This document shows, piece after piece, positions 1 through 7,131 of a stretch of 45,595 nt of DNA. The stretch's first letter is position 1, and each line of letters begins with the position of its first letter. The position numbers were made by a program, and so were the translations under genes. Origin of the DNA: Actinomycetes bacterium (GTDB lineage Bacteria > Actinomycetota > Actinomycetes > Actinomycetales > Cellulomonadaceae); the NCBI GenBank assembly GCA_021793675.1, contig JAJYSG010000010.1:1-45595 (forward strand). The letters run 5' to 3'. Below the pieces are notes generated by a model that was not told where the DNA came from, did not search any database, and saw nothing but the letters and a program-made list of their open reading frames with translations.

Positions 1-40
1 CGCCCCCCCCCCGCGCCCCCCCCCCACTTCCCCACCCCAC
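1..40. other. C-tract block, potential G-quadruplex on the minus strand
   Basis: Four C-runs lie at 3-12, 16-25, 30-33 and 35-38. Read on the minus strand they are G4, T, G4, AAGT, G10, CGC, G10, that is four runs of at least four G with loops of 1, 4 and 3 bases. This fits the standard sequence pattern for an intramolecular G-quadruplex. The runs lie about 200 bases beyond the stop of the minus-strand superoxide dismutase gene, so they could be transcribed by read-through. Long homopolymers near the window edge are also a place where assembly errors occur, so the exact run lengths are uncertain. Confidence 0.6.
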
Positions 41-86
41 AACGTCCGAGGGCTCGGCTGCCTGAGCAGCCGAACCCTCGGACGTT
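41..86. repeat. 21-bp inverted repeat, hairpin or cruciform
   Basis: The arms 41-61 and 66-86 are complementary at 20 of 21 positions around a 4-base loop. No T-tract follows on either strand. It may serve as an intrinsic terminator of the U-less actinobacterial kind for the superoxide dismutase gene, although its distance from that stop (about 150 bases) is large. It could equally terminate a convergent gene lying before the window. Confidence 0.7.
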
Positions 87-115
87 GGCACAGAAGGAGC
101 GTTGGCACAGAAGGA
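83..115. repeat. 16-bp direct repeat, two copies
   Basis: CGTTGGCACAGAAGGA occurs at 83-98 and again at 100-115, a period of 17. The first copy begins inside the right arm of the preceding inverted repeat, and the second leads straight into the 12-bp tandem array, so the three elements form one continuous block. Confidence 0.75.
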
Positions 116-123
116 ACAGAAGT

Positions 124-207
124 GGAGGGAGCAGAGGAGGGAGCAGAGGAGGGAGCAGAGGAGGGAGCAGAGGAGGGAGCAGAGGAGGGAGCAGAGGAGG
201 AAGCGGA
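124..207. repeat. 12-bp tandem repeat array, seven units
   Basis: The unit GGAGGGAGCAGA is repeated six times without change (124-195), followed by one unit with two substitutions (196-207). It is purine-rich on the plus strand. It lies between the superoxide dismutase stop at 237 and the upstream hairpin. The unit length is a multiple of three, so it opens repetitive reading frames on the plus strand, but these run into antisense of sodA and I do not regard them as genes. Such arrays change copy number by slippage and may vary between strains. Confidence 0.85.
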
Positions 208-236
208 AGGAAAGGGGATCGGTCGGGATCGGTGGG

Positions 237-857
237 TCAGGCCGGGAGGATGAGGCTGGTGGTGCGGGCGCGCGCGAAGCGGGCGGCGGCGTCCTGCCAG
301 CTGACGATGTTCCACCACGCCTTGACGTAGTCCGCCTTGACGTTGAGGTAGTCCAGGTAGAACGCGTGCTCCCACATGTCGAGCATCGTCACCGGCACCA
401 CGCCCAGCGGCACGTTCGACTGCTGGTCGTACAGCTGGAAGACGACGAGCTTCGAGCCGAGCGTGTCCCACGCGAGGACGGACCAGCCCGAGCCCTGGAT
501 CCCCGTGGCGTTCGCCGCGAAGTGGGCCTGGAACTTCTCGAACGAGCCGAAGAACTCGTCGATCGCCGCAGCCAGCTCGCCGTCGGGCCGGTCGCCGCCG
601 TCCGGCGACATGTTCTGCCAGAACACCGAGTGGTTGGCGTGCCCACCGAGGTTGAACGCCAGGTTCTTCTCGTGGAGGTTGACGGCCGCCAGGTCACCCT
701 TCTCGCGGGCCTCGGCGAGCTTCTCCAGCGCGGTGTTCGCCCCGGCGACGTACGCGGCATGGTGCTTGTCGTGGTGCAGCTCCATGATCCGGCCCGAGAT
801 GTGCGGCTCGAGCGCCGCGTAGTCGTAGGGCAGGTCCGGAACGGTGTAGTCAGCCAT
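237..857 (-). CDS. sodA: superoxide dismutase, Mn/Fe family
   Basis: Cytosolic enzyme that converts superoxide to hydrogen peroxide and oxygen. The 206-residue product has the usual family length. The four metal ligands are visible: His28 in MELHHDKHH, His76 in [10 protein letters not shown], and Asp160 and His164 in [12 protein letters not shown]. The position discussed for metal preference is Gln145 (YDQQSN), where the M. tuberculosis iron enzyme has His; Gln is typical of manganese enzymes, so Mn is favoured but not proven. The ATG at 857 is chosen because a GGAGAGG ribosome site lies just upstream (about 865-871) and the protein then begins [13 protein letters not shown], as in homologues. 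The frame continues 20 codons further upstream without homologous sequence. It is monocistronic, with the tandem-repeat region downstream. Confidence 0.95.
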   Translation of the reverse strand: MADYTVPDLPYDYAALEPHISGRIMELHHDKHHAAYVAGANTALEKLAEAREKGDLAAVNLHEKNLAFNLGGHANHSVFWQNMSPDGGDRPDGELAAAIDEFFGSFEKFQAHFAANATGIQGSGWSVLAWDTLGSKLVVFQLYDQQSNVPLGVVPVTMLDMWEHAFYLDYLNVKADYVKAWWNIVSWQDAAARFARARTTSLILPA

Positions 858-1021
858 CAGTGCCTCTCCTGCAGTCCGGTCGCGGCGTTCTGCCACGACG
901 AGGTCTCGCACCATCAAGCGCCACCGCGGCTGCTGCCGGGGGCCCCTGTGTCAGTCGTACCACGCGACCGCGCGGCACGCCCTTCGGTGCAACCGCGTTC
1001 CCGGGTGGATGATTCCGCACG

Positions 1022-2713
1022 TCAGGAGCGCGAGGCGTGATCGCCGGTCCCGGCAACGATCTGCTCATGTCCGGCGTCACCGGGTCCGGTCGCGATCGCG
1101 CGATGCTCCTGCGCCGCCGCGTACTCGGCTGGCGTCACCGGCTCGACCCGGGTCTCGAAGAACAGCCGGGAGAGCCGCTGGCGGCGCACGTCGGACCGGT
1201 AGTGCGGACGCCGTACGCCGCGGGAGTCCTCGGCCGGGGCGATCCGGATGGGACGCACGGGTTCGTGCTGCACCCGGATCCAGCGCTCGTGCTCGTCGAG
1301 CGGGGTGTGCACCTCGACGTACTCTCCGGACGCGAACCGCACGATCCGGCCCGACTCGTGACCGTGCAGCACCACCTCGCGATCCTTGCGCTGCAGCGCC
1401 AGGCACACCCGACGGGTGAGGACGAAGACGATGCCCGGCACGATGAAGAAGGCGAAGCGCAGCGTCCAGGTGATGTCGTTGAGCGAGAGGTGGAAGTGCG
1501 TGGCGATGAGGTCGTTGGACCCCGCGAGCACCAGCACGAAGAACTCCGCCAGGATCGACATGCCGTACGCGGTGCGGAACGGCGCGTTGCGCGGCCGGTC
1601 CAGCAGGTGGTGCTCGCGCTTGTCTCCCGTGGCGTACGCCTCGACGAACGGGTACACCGCGAGCGGACCGAGCAGCAGCAGCGGCACCACCAGGCCGGGG
1701 ATGAGGACGTTGAAGGGCACGGTGTAGCTGCCGAAGACCACCTCGGCCTGCCCCGGCATCAGGCGCAGCGCTCCCTCGAGGAAGAGCATGTACCAGTCCG
1801 GCTGCGCGCCGGCCGACACCGGTGCGGGGTCGTACGGCCCGTAGTTCCACACCGGGTTGATCTGCATCGTCGCCGCCATGAGCGCGATGACGCCGAACAC
1901 GACGAAGAAGAAGCCGCCGGCCTTGGCTGTGTACACCGGGAACAGCGGGTACCCGACGACGTTGCCGTTGGTCCGGCCCGAGCCCGGGAACTGGGTGTGC
2001 TTCTGGAGGAAGACCAGCGCCAGGTGCAGCCCGACGAGCGCCAGGATCAGCCCGGGCACCAGCAGCACGTGCACCGTGAAGAGGCGGGGGATGATCGCGG
2101 TACCGGGGAACTGGCCCCCGAACACGAAGTACGACAGGTACGTCCCGATGATGGGGATGCCGCGGATGAGGCCGTCCGTGATGCGCAGGCCGTTGCCGGA
2201 GAGGACGTCGTCGGGCAGCGAGTAGCCCGAGAAGCCCGCGGCCAGGCCGAGCGTGAGCAGCACGAAGCCGATCACCCAGTTGATCTCGCGCGGCTTGCGG
2301 AAGGCGCCGGTGAAGAACACCCGCATCATGTGCGTGACGATCGCGGCGAGGAAGATCAGCGCCGCCCAGTGGTGCACCTGGCGCATCAGCAGGCCGCCGC
2401 GCACCTCGAAGCTCAGCTTGAGCGTGGAGGCGAACGCCGCGGACATCGTCGTGCCCTGCAGCGCGGTCCAGGGTCCGGTGTACGTGACCTCGTCCGCGCT
2501 CGGGACGAAGAACATGGTGAGGAACGTGCCCGAGATGAGCAACGTGATGAACGAGTAGAGCGCGATCTCGCCCAGCATGAACGACCAGTGCTCGGGGAAC
2601 AGCTTGCGCGCCAGCCCCTTGACCGCGACGCCGACGCCGGTGCGCTGGTCGAGCCAGTCGGCGGTGGCGGCGGCGGCCTTGCCGGTGGGTGCCGTCGGGT
2701 TCGTCGTGCTCAT
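1022..2713 (-). CDS. qcrB: cytochrome bc1 complex cytochrome b subunit
   Basis: Membrane subunit of the actinobacterial bc1-aa3 supercomplex. It oxidises menaquinol and passes electrons to the Rieske protein and the diheme cytochrome. The 563-residue product has the transmembrane helices of cytochrome b, haem-ligand histidines in RQVHHWAALIF and IVTHMMRVFF and in the TVHVLL and GLHLALVF helix, and a PDWY motif (the PEWY equivalent of the quinol site) before MLFLEGALRLMPG. The last 120 or so residues form a charged cytoplasmic tail beyond the cytochrome b core, as in other actinobacterial QcrB proteins. The ATG at 2713 overlaps the qcrA stop (ATGA), which implies translational coupling. It is the last gene of ctaE-qcrC-qcrA-qcrB. 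The frame extends upstream to 2926 only as a shadow of qcrA. Confidence 0.96.
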   Translation of the reverse strand: MSTTNPTAPTGKAAAATADWLDQRTGVGVAVKGLARKLFPEHWSFMLGEIALYSFITLLISGTFLTMFFVPSADEVTYTGPWTALQGTTMSAAFASTLKLSFEVRGGLLMRQVHHWAALIFLAAIVTHMMRVFFTGAFRKPREINWVIGFVLLTLGLAAGFSGYSLPDDVLSGNGLRITDGLIRGIPIIGTYLSYFVFGGQFPGTAIIPRLFTVHVLLVPGLILALVGLHLALVFLQKHTQFPGSGRTNGNVVGYPLFPVYTAKAGGFFFVVFGVIALMAATMQINPVWNYGPYDPAPVSAGAQPDWYMLFLEGALRLMPGQAEVVFGSYTVPFNVLIPGLVVPLLLLGPLAVYPFVEAYATGDKREHHLLDRPRNAPFRTAYGMSILAEFFVLVLAGSNDLIATHFHLSLNDITWTLRFAFFIVPGIVFVLTRRVCLALQRKDREVVLHGHESGRIVRFASGEYVEVHTPLDEHERWIRVQHEPVRPIRIAPAEDSRGVRRPHYRSDVRRQRLSRLFFETRVEPVTPAEYAAAQEHRAIATGPGDAGHEQIVAGTGDHASRS

Positions 2714-3747
2714 CGCAGCCGGTCCCAGAAGCTCGGGCCCACCGGCTGGGTGAAGTCGGACTTGGCGACGAGGTAGCCCTGGTCGTCGACGGTGATGGGC
2801 AGCTGCGGCAGGGGACGCTTGGCCGGGCCGAAGATGACGCGTGCACCGTCGGCGACGTCGAACGTCGACTGGTGGCACGGGCACAGCAGGTGGTGGGTCT
2901 GCTGCTCGTAGAGCGCCACGGGACACCCGACGTGGGTGCAGATCTTCGAGTAGGCGAAGATCCCCTGGTAGGAGCCCCCGGGGATCTGCTCGGACTTCAC
3001 GTCGCGGGGGTCGAGGCGCACGACGAGGACGATGGCCTTCGCCTTCTCCTCGAGGGGGTCAGGGGTCTTGTCGATGCCGTCGGGGATGACGTGCCACACC
3101 GAGCCGATGGTGACGTCCGCCGCCTTGATGGGCCGGCCGGACGGGTCGATGGTCAGGCGCAGCCCCTTGCGCCACATGGTGTGCTTGAACTTGCTGACGT
3201 CCCAGCTGCCGCCGACGTCGCCGATGAGCGGCACCGCGATCGTCAGCGGGAAGAGTGCCAGCGAGCCGACGACCGCGGTCTTGAGCAGGCCGCGCCGGCT
3301 GATGCCGGAGTCCTTGACGCCCTCGGCGAGGTTGCGCACGGCCGCCTGGCGCACCTGTGGCGCGGACTGCAGGGGGTGGCGCTGCTCGACGCGCTCCTCG
3401 TTGCTCATGATCGACTTCGCCCACTGGATCGCAGCGAGGCCGATCCCCAGCAGCGAGGCCGCCAGGCCGAGACCGAGCCAGAGGTTGGACCGGTGGATCG
3501 TCGCGACGTCCCTGCCGGTGGGCAGGGCGAAGAACGCGACGAGCATCCCGATGGTGCCGAGCGTCGAGACGGCGAAGAGCGCCAGCACGATGCGCTCACG
3601 TCGCTTGTCGGCCCGGGGGTCGACGTCGCCGAGACGCGGCTTGTGCTCGGGCAGCCCCGGGTTCTCGAAATGTTCGGGCACCGGCGGCGCGGTGCGCAGC
3701 TCGGGCAGGTTGTCGGCGGGGCCGCCGTGGTTGTCGACCTGGCTCAC
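2710..3747 (-). CDS. qcrA: cytochrome bc1 complex Rieske iron-sulfur subunit
   Basis: Rieske [2Fe-2S] subunit of the bc1 complex, 345 residues. Three hydrophobic segments precede the Rieske domain (about residues 55-77, 90-114 and 150-172), an actinobacterial feature; most other Rieske proteins have one. The cluster motifs are CTHVGC (from about residue 270) and CPCHQSTFD (about 289-297), giving two Cys and two His ligands plus the disulfide pair. The GTG start at 3747 forms a GTGA overlap with the qcrC stop. An upstream in-frame start at 3813 would give an N-terminus encoded inside qcrC and unlike the family, so I reject it. It is co-transcribed between qcrC and qcrB. Confidence 0.95.
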   Translation of the reverse strand: MSQVDNHGGPADNLPELRTAPPVPEHFENPGLPEHKPRLGDVDPRADKRRERIVLALFAVSTLGTIGMLVAFFALPTGRDVATIHRSNLWLGLGLAASLLGIGLAAIQWAKSIMSNEERVEQRHPLQSAPQVRQAAVRNLAEGVKDSGISRRGLLKTAVVGSLALFPLTIAVPLIGDVGGSWDVSKFKHTMWRKGLRLTIDPSGRPIKAADVTIGSVWHVIPDGIDKTPDPLEEKAKAIVLVVRLDPRDVKSEQIPGGSYQGIFAYSKICTHVGCPVALYEQQTHHLLCPCHQSTFDVADGARVIFGPAKRPLPQLPITVDDQGYLVAKSDFTQPVGPSFWDRLR

Positions 3748-4529
3748 GACGACTTCGCCCCGATCCACACCGCGGCGCCGATGAGCAGTCCCAGCCCGAC
3801 GACCCACGCCCACAGGCCTTCGCTCACCGGGCCGAGCGCGCCGAGGTCCAGCCCACCGGGCTGGGTCCCGCCCTGCTGCTTGATGAACGCGATCACGTCA
3901 CGCTTCTCCTGGGGGGTGATGTTCGCGTCGTTGAACACCGGCATCGACTGCGGCCCGGTGAGCATCGCCTCGTAGATGTGCGTGGGAGTCGTGTGCCACA
4001 GGTTGGGCGCGAACTTGCCCTCCGTGAGGGAGCCGCCGGCGCCGACCGCGTTGTGGCACATGGCGCAGTTGGTGCGGAACACCGCCATCCCCGTCGCGGG
4101 GTCGCCCTTGCTGGGGTCCACCATGTCGGCGGTCGGGATCTGGGGGCCGGGACCGAGGCTCGCGACGTACGCGGCGAGCTGCGAGATCTGGGTCTGCGTG
4201 AACTGCACCGGCTTGGCCTGCGCCTGGGGGCCGCTCACGGTCATCGGCATGCGGCCCGTGCCGACCTGGAAGTCGACCGCGGCGGCGCCCACGCCGACGA
4301 GCGACGGGGCGATGGCGGTACCGACCGCTCCCATGCCGTGGCACGTCGCGCAGTTCGCCTCGAACAGCTTCTGACCGGTCGTGGTGTCCGCCTGGCCGGG
4401 AAGCGGCGCGGCGTCCGCGCGGCTGGGAGCGGCCAGCACGGCGTACAGGCCGCCGGTGGCGACCAGCGCCAGCGCCAGCAGGACGATCGGCGCCCTCCGG
4501 TCGTGCCGGCGGACGGCAAGTGACTTCAC
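3744..4529 (-). CDS. qcrC: diheme cytochrome c subunit of bc1 complex
   Basis: Membrane-anchored diheme cytochrome c that carries electrons from the Rieske protein to cytochrome aa3 oxidase, replacing a soluble cytochrome c. Two CxxCH haem sites, CATCH (residues 60-64) and CAMCH (155-159), sit in two cytochrome c domains. An N-terminal hydrophobic segment (about 13-33) acts as signal or anchor, and a C-terminal helix (LWAWVVGLGLLIGAAVWIG) anchors the protein. I choose the GTG at 4529 (product begins MKSLAVRRHDRRAP), which has a GACGAGG site about 8 bases upstream. The alternative is an ATG at 4559 that overlaps the ctaE stop (ATGA) and adds ten charged residues. The stop overlaps the qcrA GTG. 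Confidence 0.94.
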   Translation of the reverse strand: MKSLAVRRHDRRAPIVLLALALVATGGLYAVLAAPSRADAAPLPGQADTTTGQKLFEANCATCHGMGAVGTAIAPSLVGVGAAAVDFQVGTGRMPMTVSGPQAQAKPVQFTQTQISQLAAYVASLGPGPQIPTADMVDPSKGDPATGMAVFRTNCAMCHNAVGAGGSLTEGKFAPNLWHTTPTHIYEAMLTGPQSMPVFNDANITPQEKRDVIAFIKQQGGTQPGGLDLGALGPVSEGLWAWVVGLGLLIGAAVWIGAKSS

Positions 4530-4555
4530 GTGTCGGACCTCGTCTCGCTCGGCCG

Positions 4556-5203
4556 TCATTGCACCAGGTAGATGATGGAGAACAGGGCGACCCACACGAC
4601 GTCGACGAAGTGCCAGTAGTACGACGTCACGATCGCGGTGGTGGCCTCGTGCGGGCCGAACCGCTTGGCCGCGAAGGAACGGCCGAGCAGGAAGAGGAAG
4701 GCGATGAGCCCGCCGATCACGTGCAGCCCGTGGAAGCCGGTCGCCAGGTAGAACACCGATCCGAACGGCGTCGAGGAGATGGTGATGCCGTCGCGGACCA
4801 GCCCGGCGTACTCGAAGATCTGGCCGGCGACGAAGAACGCGCCCATGAGGTACGTCAGCGTGATCCACTCGTGCAGCCCCCACCGCGACACCTGCCACAG
4901 CGCTCCGGTGCGGGCGGGCTGGAAGCGTTCCGCGGCCCACACGCCCATCTGGCACGTGACCGACGACAGCACCAGGACCGTCGTGTTGATCGAGCCGTAG
5001 ACGACGTTGAGGTGGACCGTGTCGCGCGCCCAGACGTTCGGCACCGCGGCGCGGGTGGAGAAGTACATCGCGAACAGGCCGGCGAAGAACATGAGCTCGG
5101 AGGCCAGCCACACGATGGTGCCGACAGAAACCGGGTTGGGCCGGCTGACGGTCACGTGGGGCGCTGTCCTTGCGGAGGCCGCGGCGGTCGACACGTTCGC
5201 CAT
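4556..5203 (-). CDS. ctaE: cytochrome c oxidase subunit III
   Basis: Subunit III of the aa3-type cytochrome c oxidase, 215 residues with about five transmembrane helices, the shortened form usual in Actinobacteria. Family signatures include [17 protein letters not shown] near the N-terminus and [12 protein letters not shown] and [11 protein letters not shown] in the C-terminal half. It is the first gene of the ctaE-qcrCAB operon. Oxidase subunits I, II and IV are not in the window. I see no clear ribosome site before the ATG at 5203. The 160-base gap to the divergent receiver gene must hold the operon promoter, but I cannot pick out a confident -10/-35 pair. Confidence 0.95.
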   Translation of the reverse strand: MANVSTAAASARTAPHVTVSRPNPVSVGTIVWLASELMFFAGLFAMYFSTRAAVPNVWARDTVHLNVVYGSINTTVLVLSSVTCQMGVWAAERFQPARTGALWQVSRWGLHEWITLTYLMGAFFVAGQIFEYAGLVRDGITISSTPFGSVFYLATGFHGLHVIGGLIAFLFLLGRSFAAKRFGPHEATTAIVTSYYWHFVDVVWVALFSIIYLVQ

Positions 5204-5364
5204 TATGGCCGATCAGGCCCGGACGTGGGCCCTAAGACCCATGACAATCGGTTCCGATGTGTCATGTCCGGTGCGGTCGCGCTCGCCCCGGTTGGCAGAC
5301 CGGCGGCACGGGCGGACGTGCCAAGATTCGTGGAGTCAACACACGGACGAAGAGGGGCGCAGTG

Positions 5365-5778
5365 GTGAGCGAGCTGATCCAGCCGACCGGGCCGACGATC
5401 CTGCTCTACAGCGACGACGTGGACGCGCGGGCGCAGGTGCGCCTCGCCGTCGGGCGTCGGCTCGAGCGCGGCGCCCCGGACATCACCTGGGTGGAGGCCG
5501 CGACCTCCGACGAGGTCCTCGAGCGCGTCCGCGCCGGCGCACCGGACCTGCTGGTCCTCGACGGCGAGGCCGACAAGGTCGGCGGCATGGGCGTGGCGCG
5601 CCAGCTCAAGGACGAGACGTACAACTGCCCGCCGATCCTCGTGCTGCTCGGACGGCCGCAGGACGCGTGGCTCGCGTCGTGGTCGGACGCGGACGCCTCC
5701 GTCAGCCGCCCGCTCGACCCGGTCGCGGTGCGCCAGGCGGTGCTCGACCTGCTCGCGGGGAAGTCCGCCGCCCGATGA
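5365..5778 (+). CDS. stand-alone degenerate response-regulator receiver protein
   Basis: A 137-residue single receiver-like domain without an output domain. Asp17-Asp18 (YSDD) fits the acidic pair and Asp66 (LLVLDGEAD) the phosphoacceptor position. The conserved Thr/Ser after strand 4 is replaced (ILVLLGRP), and the conserved Lys is Arg in SRPLDP, so normal phosphorylation switching is doubtful. Two consecutive GTG codons can serve as start (5362 and 5365). The second is better spaced from GAGGGG. Its stop overlaps the trpD ATG (ATGA), so the two genes are translationally coupled. A link to tryptophan synthesis is suggested only by this overlap. The cellular role is not known to me. Confidence 0.8.
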   Translation: MSELIQPTGPTILLYSDDVDARAQVRLAVGRRLERGAPDITWVEAATSDEVLERVRAGAPDLLVLDGEADKVGGMGVARQLKDETYNCPPILVLLGRPQDAWLASWSDADASVSRPLDPVAVRQAVLDLLAGKSAAR

Positions 5779-6809
5779 CCACGTGGCCGCAGGTCCTCAC
5801 GCCGCTGATCGCCCGCCAGGACCTCACGCGCGAGCAGGCCGCCTGGGCCATGGGCGAGATCATGCGGGGCGAGGCGCCCCCCTCGTGCCAGGCGGCCTTC
5901 CTCGTCGCGCTGCGCGCCAAGGGCGAGACGGTCGAGGAGCTGACGGGCCTGGCCGACGAGATGCTCGCGCACGCCGCCCGGTTCACCGTGCCGGTCCGCG
6001 CGGTGGACATCGTCGGCACCGGCGGGGACCGCGCCCACACCGTCAACATCTCGACGATGGCTTCGCTCGTCATCGCGGGCGCCGGGCTGACCGTGGTCAA
6101 GCACGGCAACCGCGCGGCCTCGTCGTCCTCGGGCTCGGCGGACGTGCTCGAGGCCCTGGGCATCAACCTCGAGCTGCCGCCGGAGCGCGTCGCCGCGCTG
6201 GCCACCGAGGTGGGCATCACGTTCTGCTTCGCGCGGGTGTTCCACCCGTCGATGCGTTTCGTCGGGCCGGTGCGCGGCGAGCTGGGCGTGCCGACGGTCT
6301 TCAACTTCCTCGGCCCGCTGACCAACCCCGCGCAGCCCGAGTCGGCCGCGATCGGGGTGGCCGACCCCCGGATGGCCACGCTCATCGCCGGTGTGCTGGC
6401 GGGGCGGGGGATCGGCGCGCTCGTCTTCCGTGGTGAGAGCGACGGGCTCGACGAGCTGGCACCGACCGGTCCGTCCCGGATCTGGGAGGTCCGTGGCGGC
6501 GCCGTGACCGAGACGGTGGTCGACTGGGCGGACCTCGGTTTCGCACGGATCGACCTGGCGGACGTGCGGGGAGCCGACCCGGTTCACAACGCGCAGGTGG
6601 CTCGCCGTGTCCTGGCCGGCGAGGACGGGCCGGTGCGCCGCACGGTGCTGCTCAACGCCGCCGCAGGGCTGGTGGCCGACGGCACCCTGACGGGCGACGG
6701 GACCCTGCCGGAGCGGCTCGCGGCCGGTGTCGCGCTCGCCGAGCAGGCGATCGACTCCGGCGCCGCGGTTGCCGTGCTCGACCGTTGGCGCGCGGCCACG
6801 CTCGCCTGA
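5775..6809 (+). CDS. trpD: anthranilate phosphoribosyltransferase
   Basis: Transfers the phosphoribosyl group of PRPP to anthranilate in tryptophan biosynthesis; cytosolic. The 344-residue length is normal. Visible motifs are the PRPP-binding GTGGD (residues 81-85), the STMAS segment, KHGNR (109-113) and GSADVLEALG (120-129). The ATG at 5775 overlaps the receiver gene stop. The open frame continues upstream to 5007 but only as a shadow. No other trp genes are adjacent. The M. tuberculosis counterpart also lies next to ctaE-qcrCAB, so this location is ancestral in Actinobacteria. Confidence 0.97.
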   Translation: MTTWPQVLTPLIARQDLTREQAAWAMGEIMRGEAPPSCQAAFLVALRAKGETVEELTGLADEMLAHAARFTVPVRAVDIVGTGGDRAHTVNISTMASLVIAGAGLTVVKHGNRAASSSSGSADVLEALGINLELPPERVAALATEVGITFCFARVFHPSMRFVGPVRGELGVPTVFNFLGPLTNPAQPESAAIGVADPRMATLIAGVLAGRGIGALVFRGESDGLDELAPTGPSRIWEVRGGAVTETVVDWADLGFARIDLADVRGADPVHNAQVARRVLAGEDGPVRRTVLLNAAAGLVADGTLTGDGTLPERLAAGVALAEQAIDSGAAVAVLDRWRAATLA

Positions 6810-6842
6810 CAGCAGCCGCCGTCGCGGCGCCCGGGAGGCCGG

Positions 6843-7124
6843 TCAGTCCTCCAGGCCGATGGCGAAGGCGGCTTCCAGGTCGTGCTTGGAGTACGTCGTG
6901 AACGCGATGTACGTCTGGGTGCGCAGCACGCCGTCGATCTTGCTCACGTGGTTGGCGATGACGTCGGCGAGGTCCTCGTGGGCGCGCACGCGCACCACCG
7001 CGATGAGGTCGACGTCGCCGGTGACCGAGTAGACCTCGCTGACGCCGGGGACGTCGGAGATCGTCTGGGCCACCTCGGGGATCCGGGCAGCGTCGGTGTC
7101 GATGAGCACGATGGCGGTGATCAT
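6843..7124 (-). CDS. Lrp/AsnC-type ligand-binding (RAM) domain protein
   Basis: A 93-residue protein that consists only of the Lrp/AsnC effector-binding and oligomerisation domain (RAM domain), without the DNA-binding helix-turn-helix. It shows the family pattern PGVSEVYSVTGDVDLIAVVRV followed by an amphipathic helix and DGVLRTQTYIAF. Such stand-alone domains bind amino acids or other small ligands and oligomerise. The target here is unknown. The ATG at 7124 follows the nuclease gene stop by 7 bases with no separate ribosome site, which suggests co-transcription and coupling. It is convergent with trpD across a 33-base gap. Confidence 0.88.
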   Translation of the reverse strand: MITAIVLIDTDAARIPEVAQTISDVPGVSEVYSVTGDVDLIAVVRVRAHEDLADVIANHVSKIDGVLRTQTYIAFTTYSKHDLEAAFAIGLED

Positions 7125-7131
7125 GGCGCCA

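Noticed and set aside
124-207. Tandem array as a CRISPR
   Set aside because: The units are 12 bp and directly adjacent, with no spacers and no cas genes.
85-1040. Plus-strand frames with repeated Gly-Gly-Ser-Arg or Arg-Glu-Gln-Arg units that start in the tandem array
   Set aside because: The repeats come from the 12-bp DNA array, and the rest is antisense to sodA. There is no credible ribosome site or domain.
5406-6587. 393-residue minus-strand frame opposite trpD and the receiver gene
   Set aside because: It is a shadow frame caused by high third-position GC in the real genes; composition is Arg/His/Asp-rich and no motif is seen.
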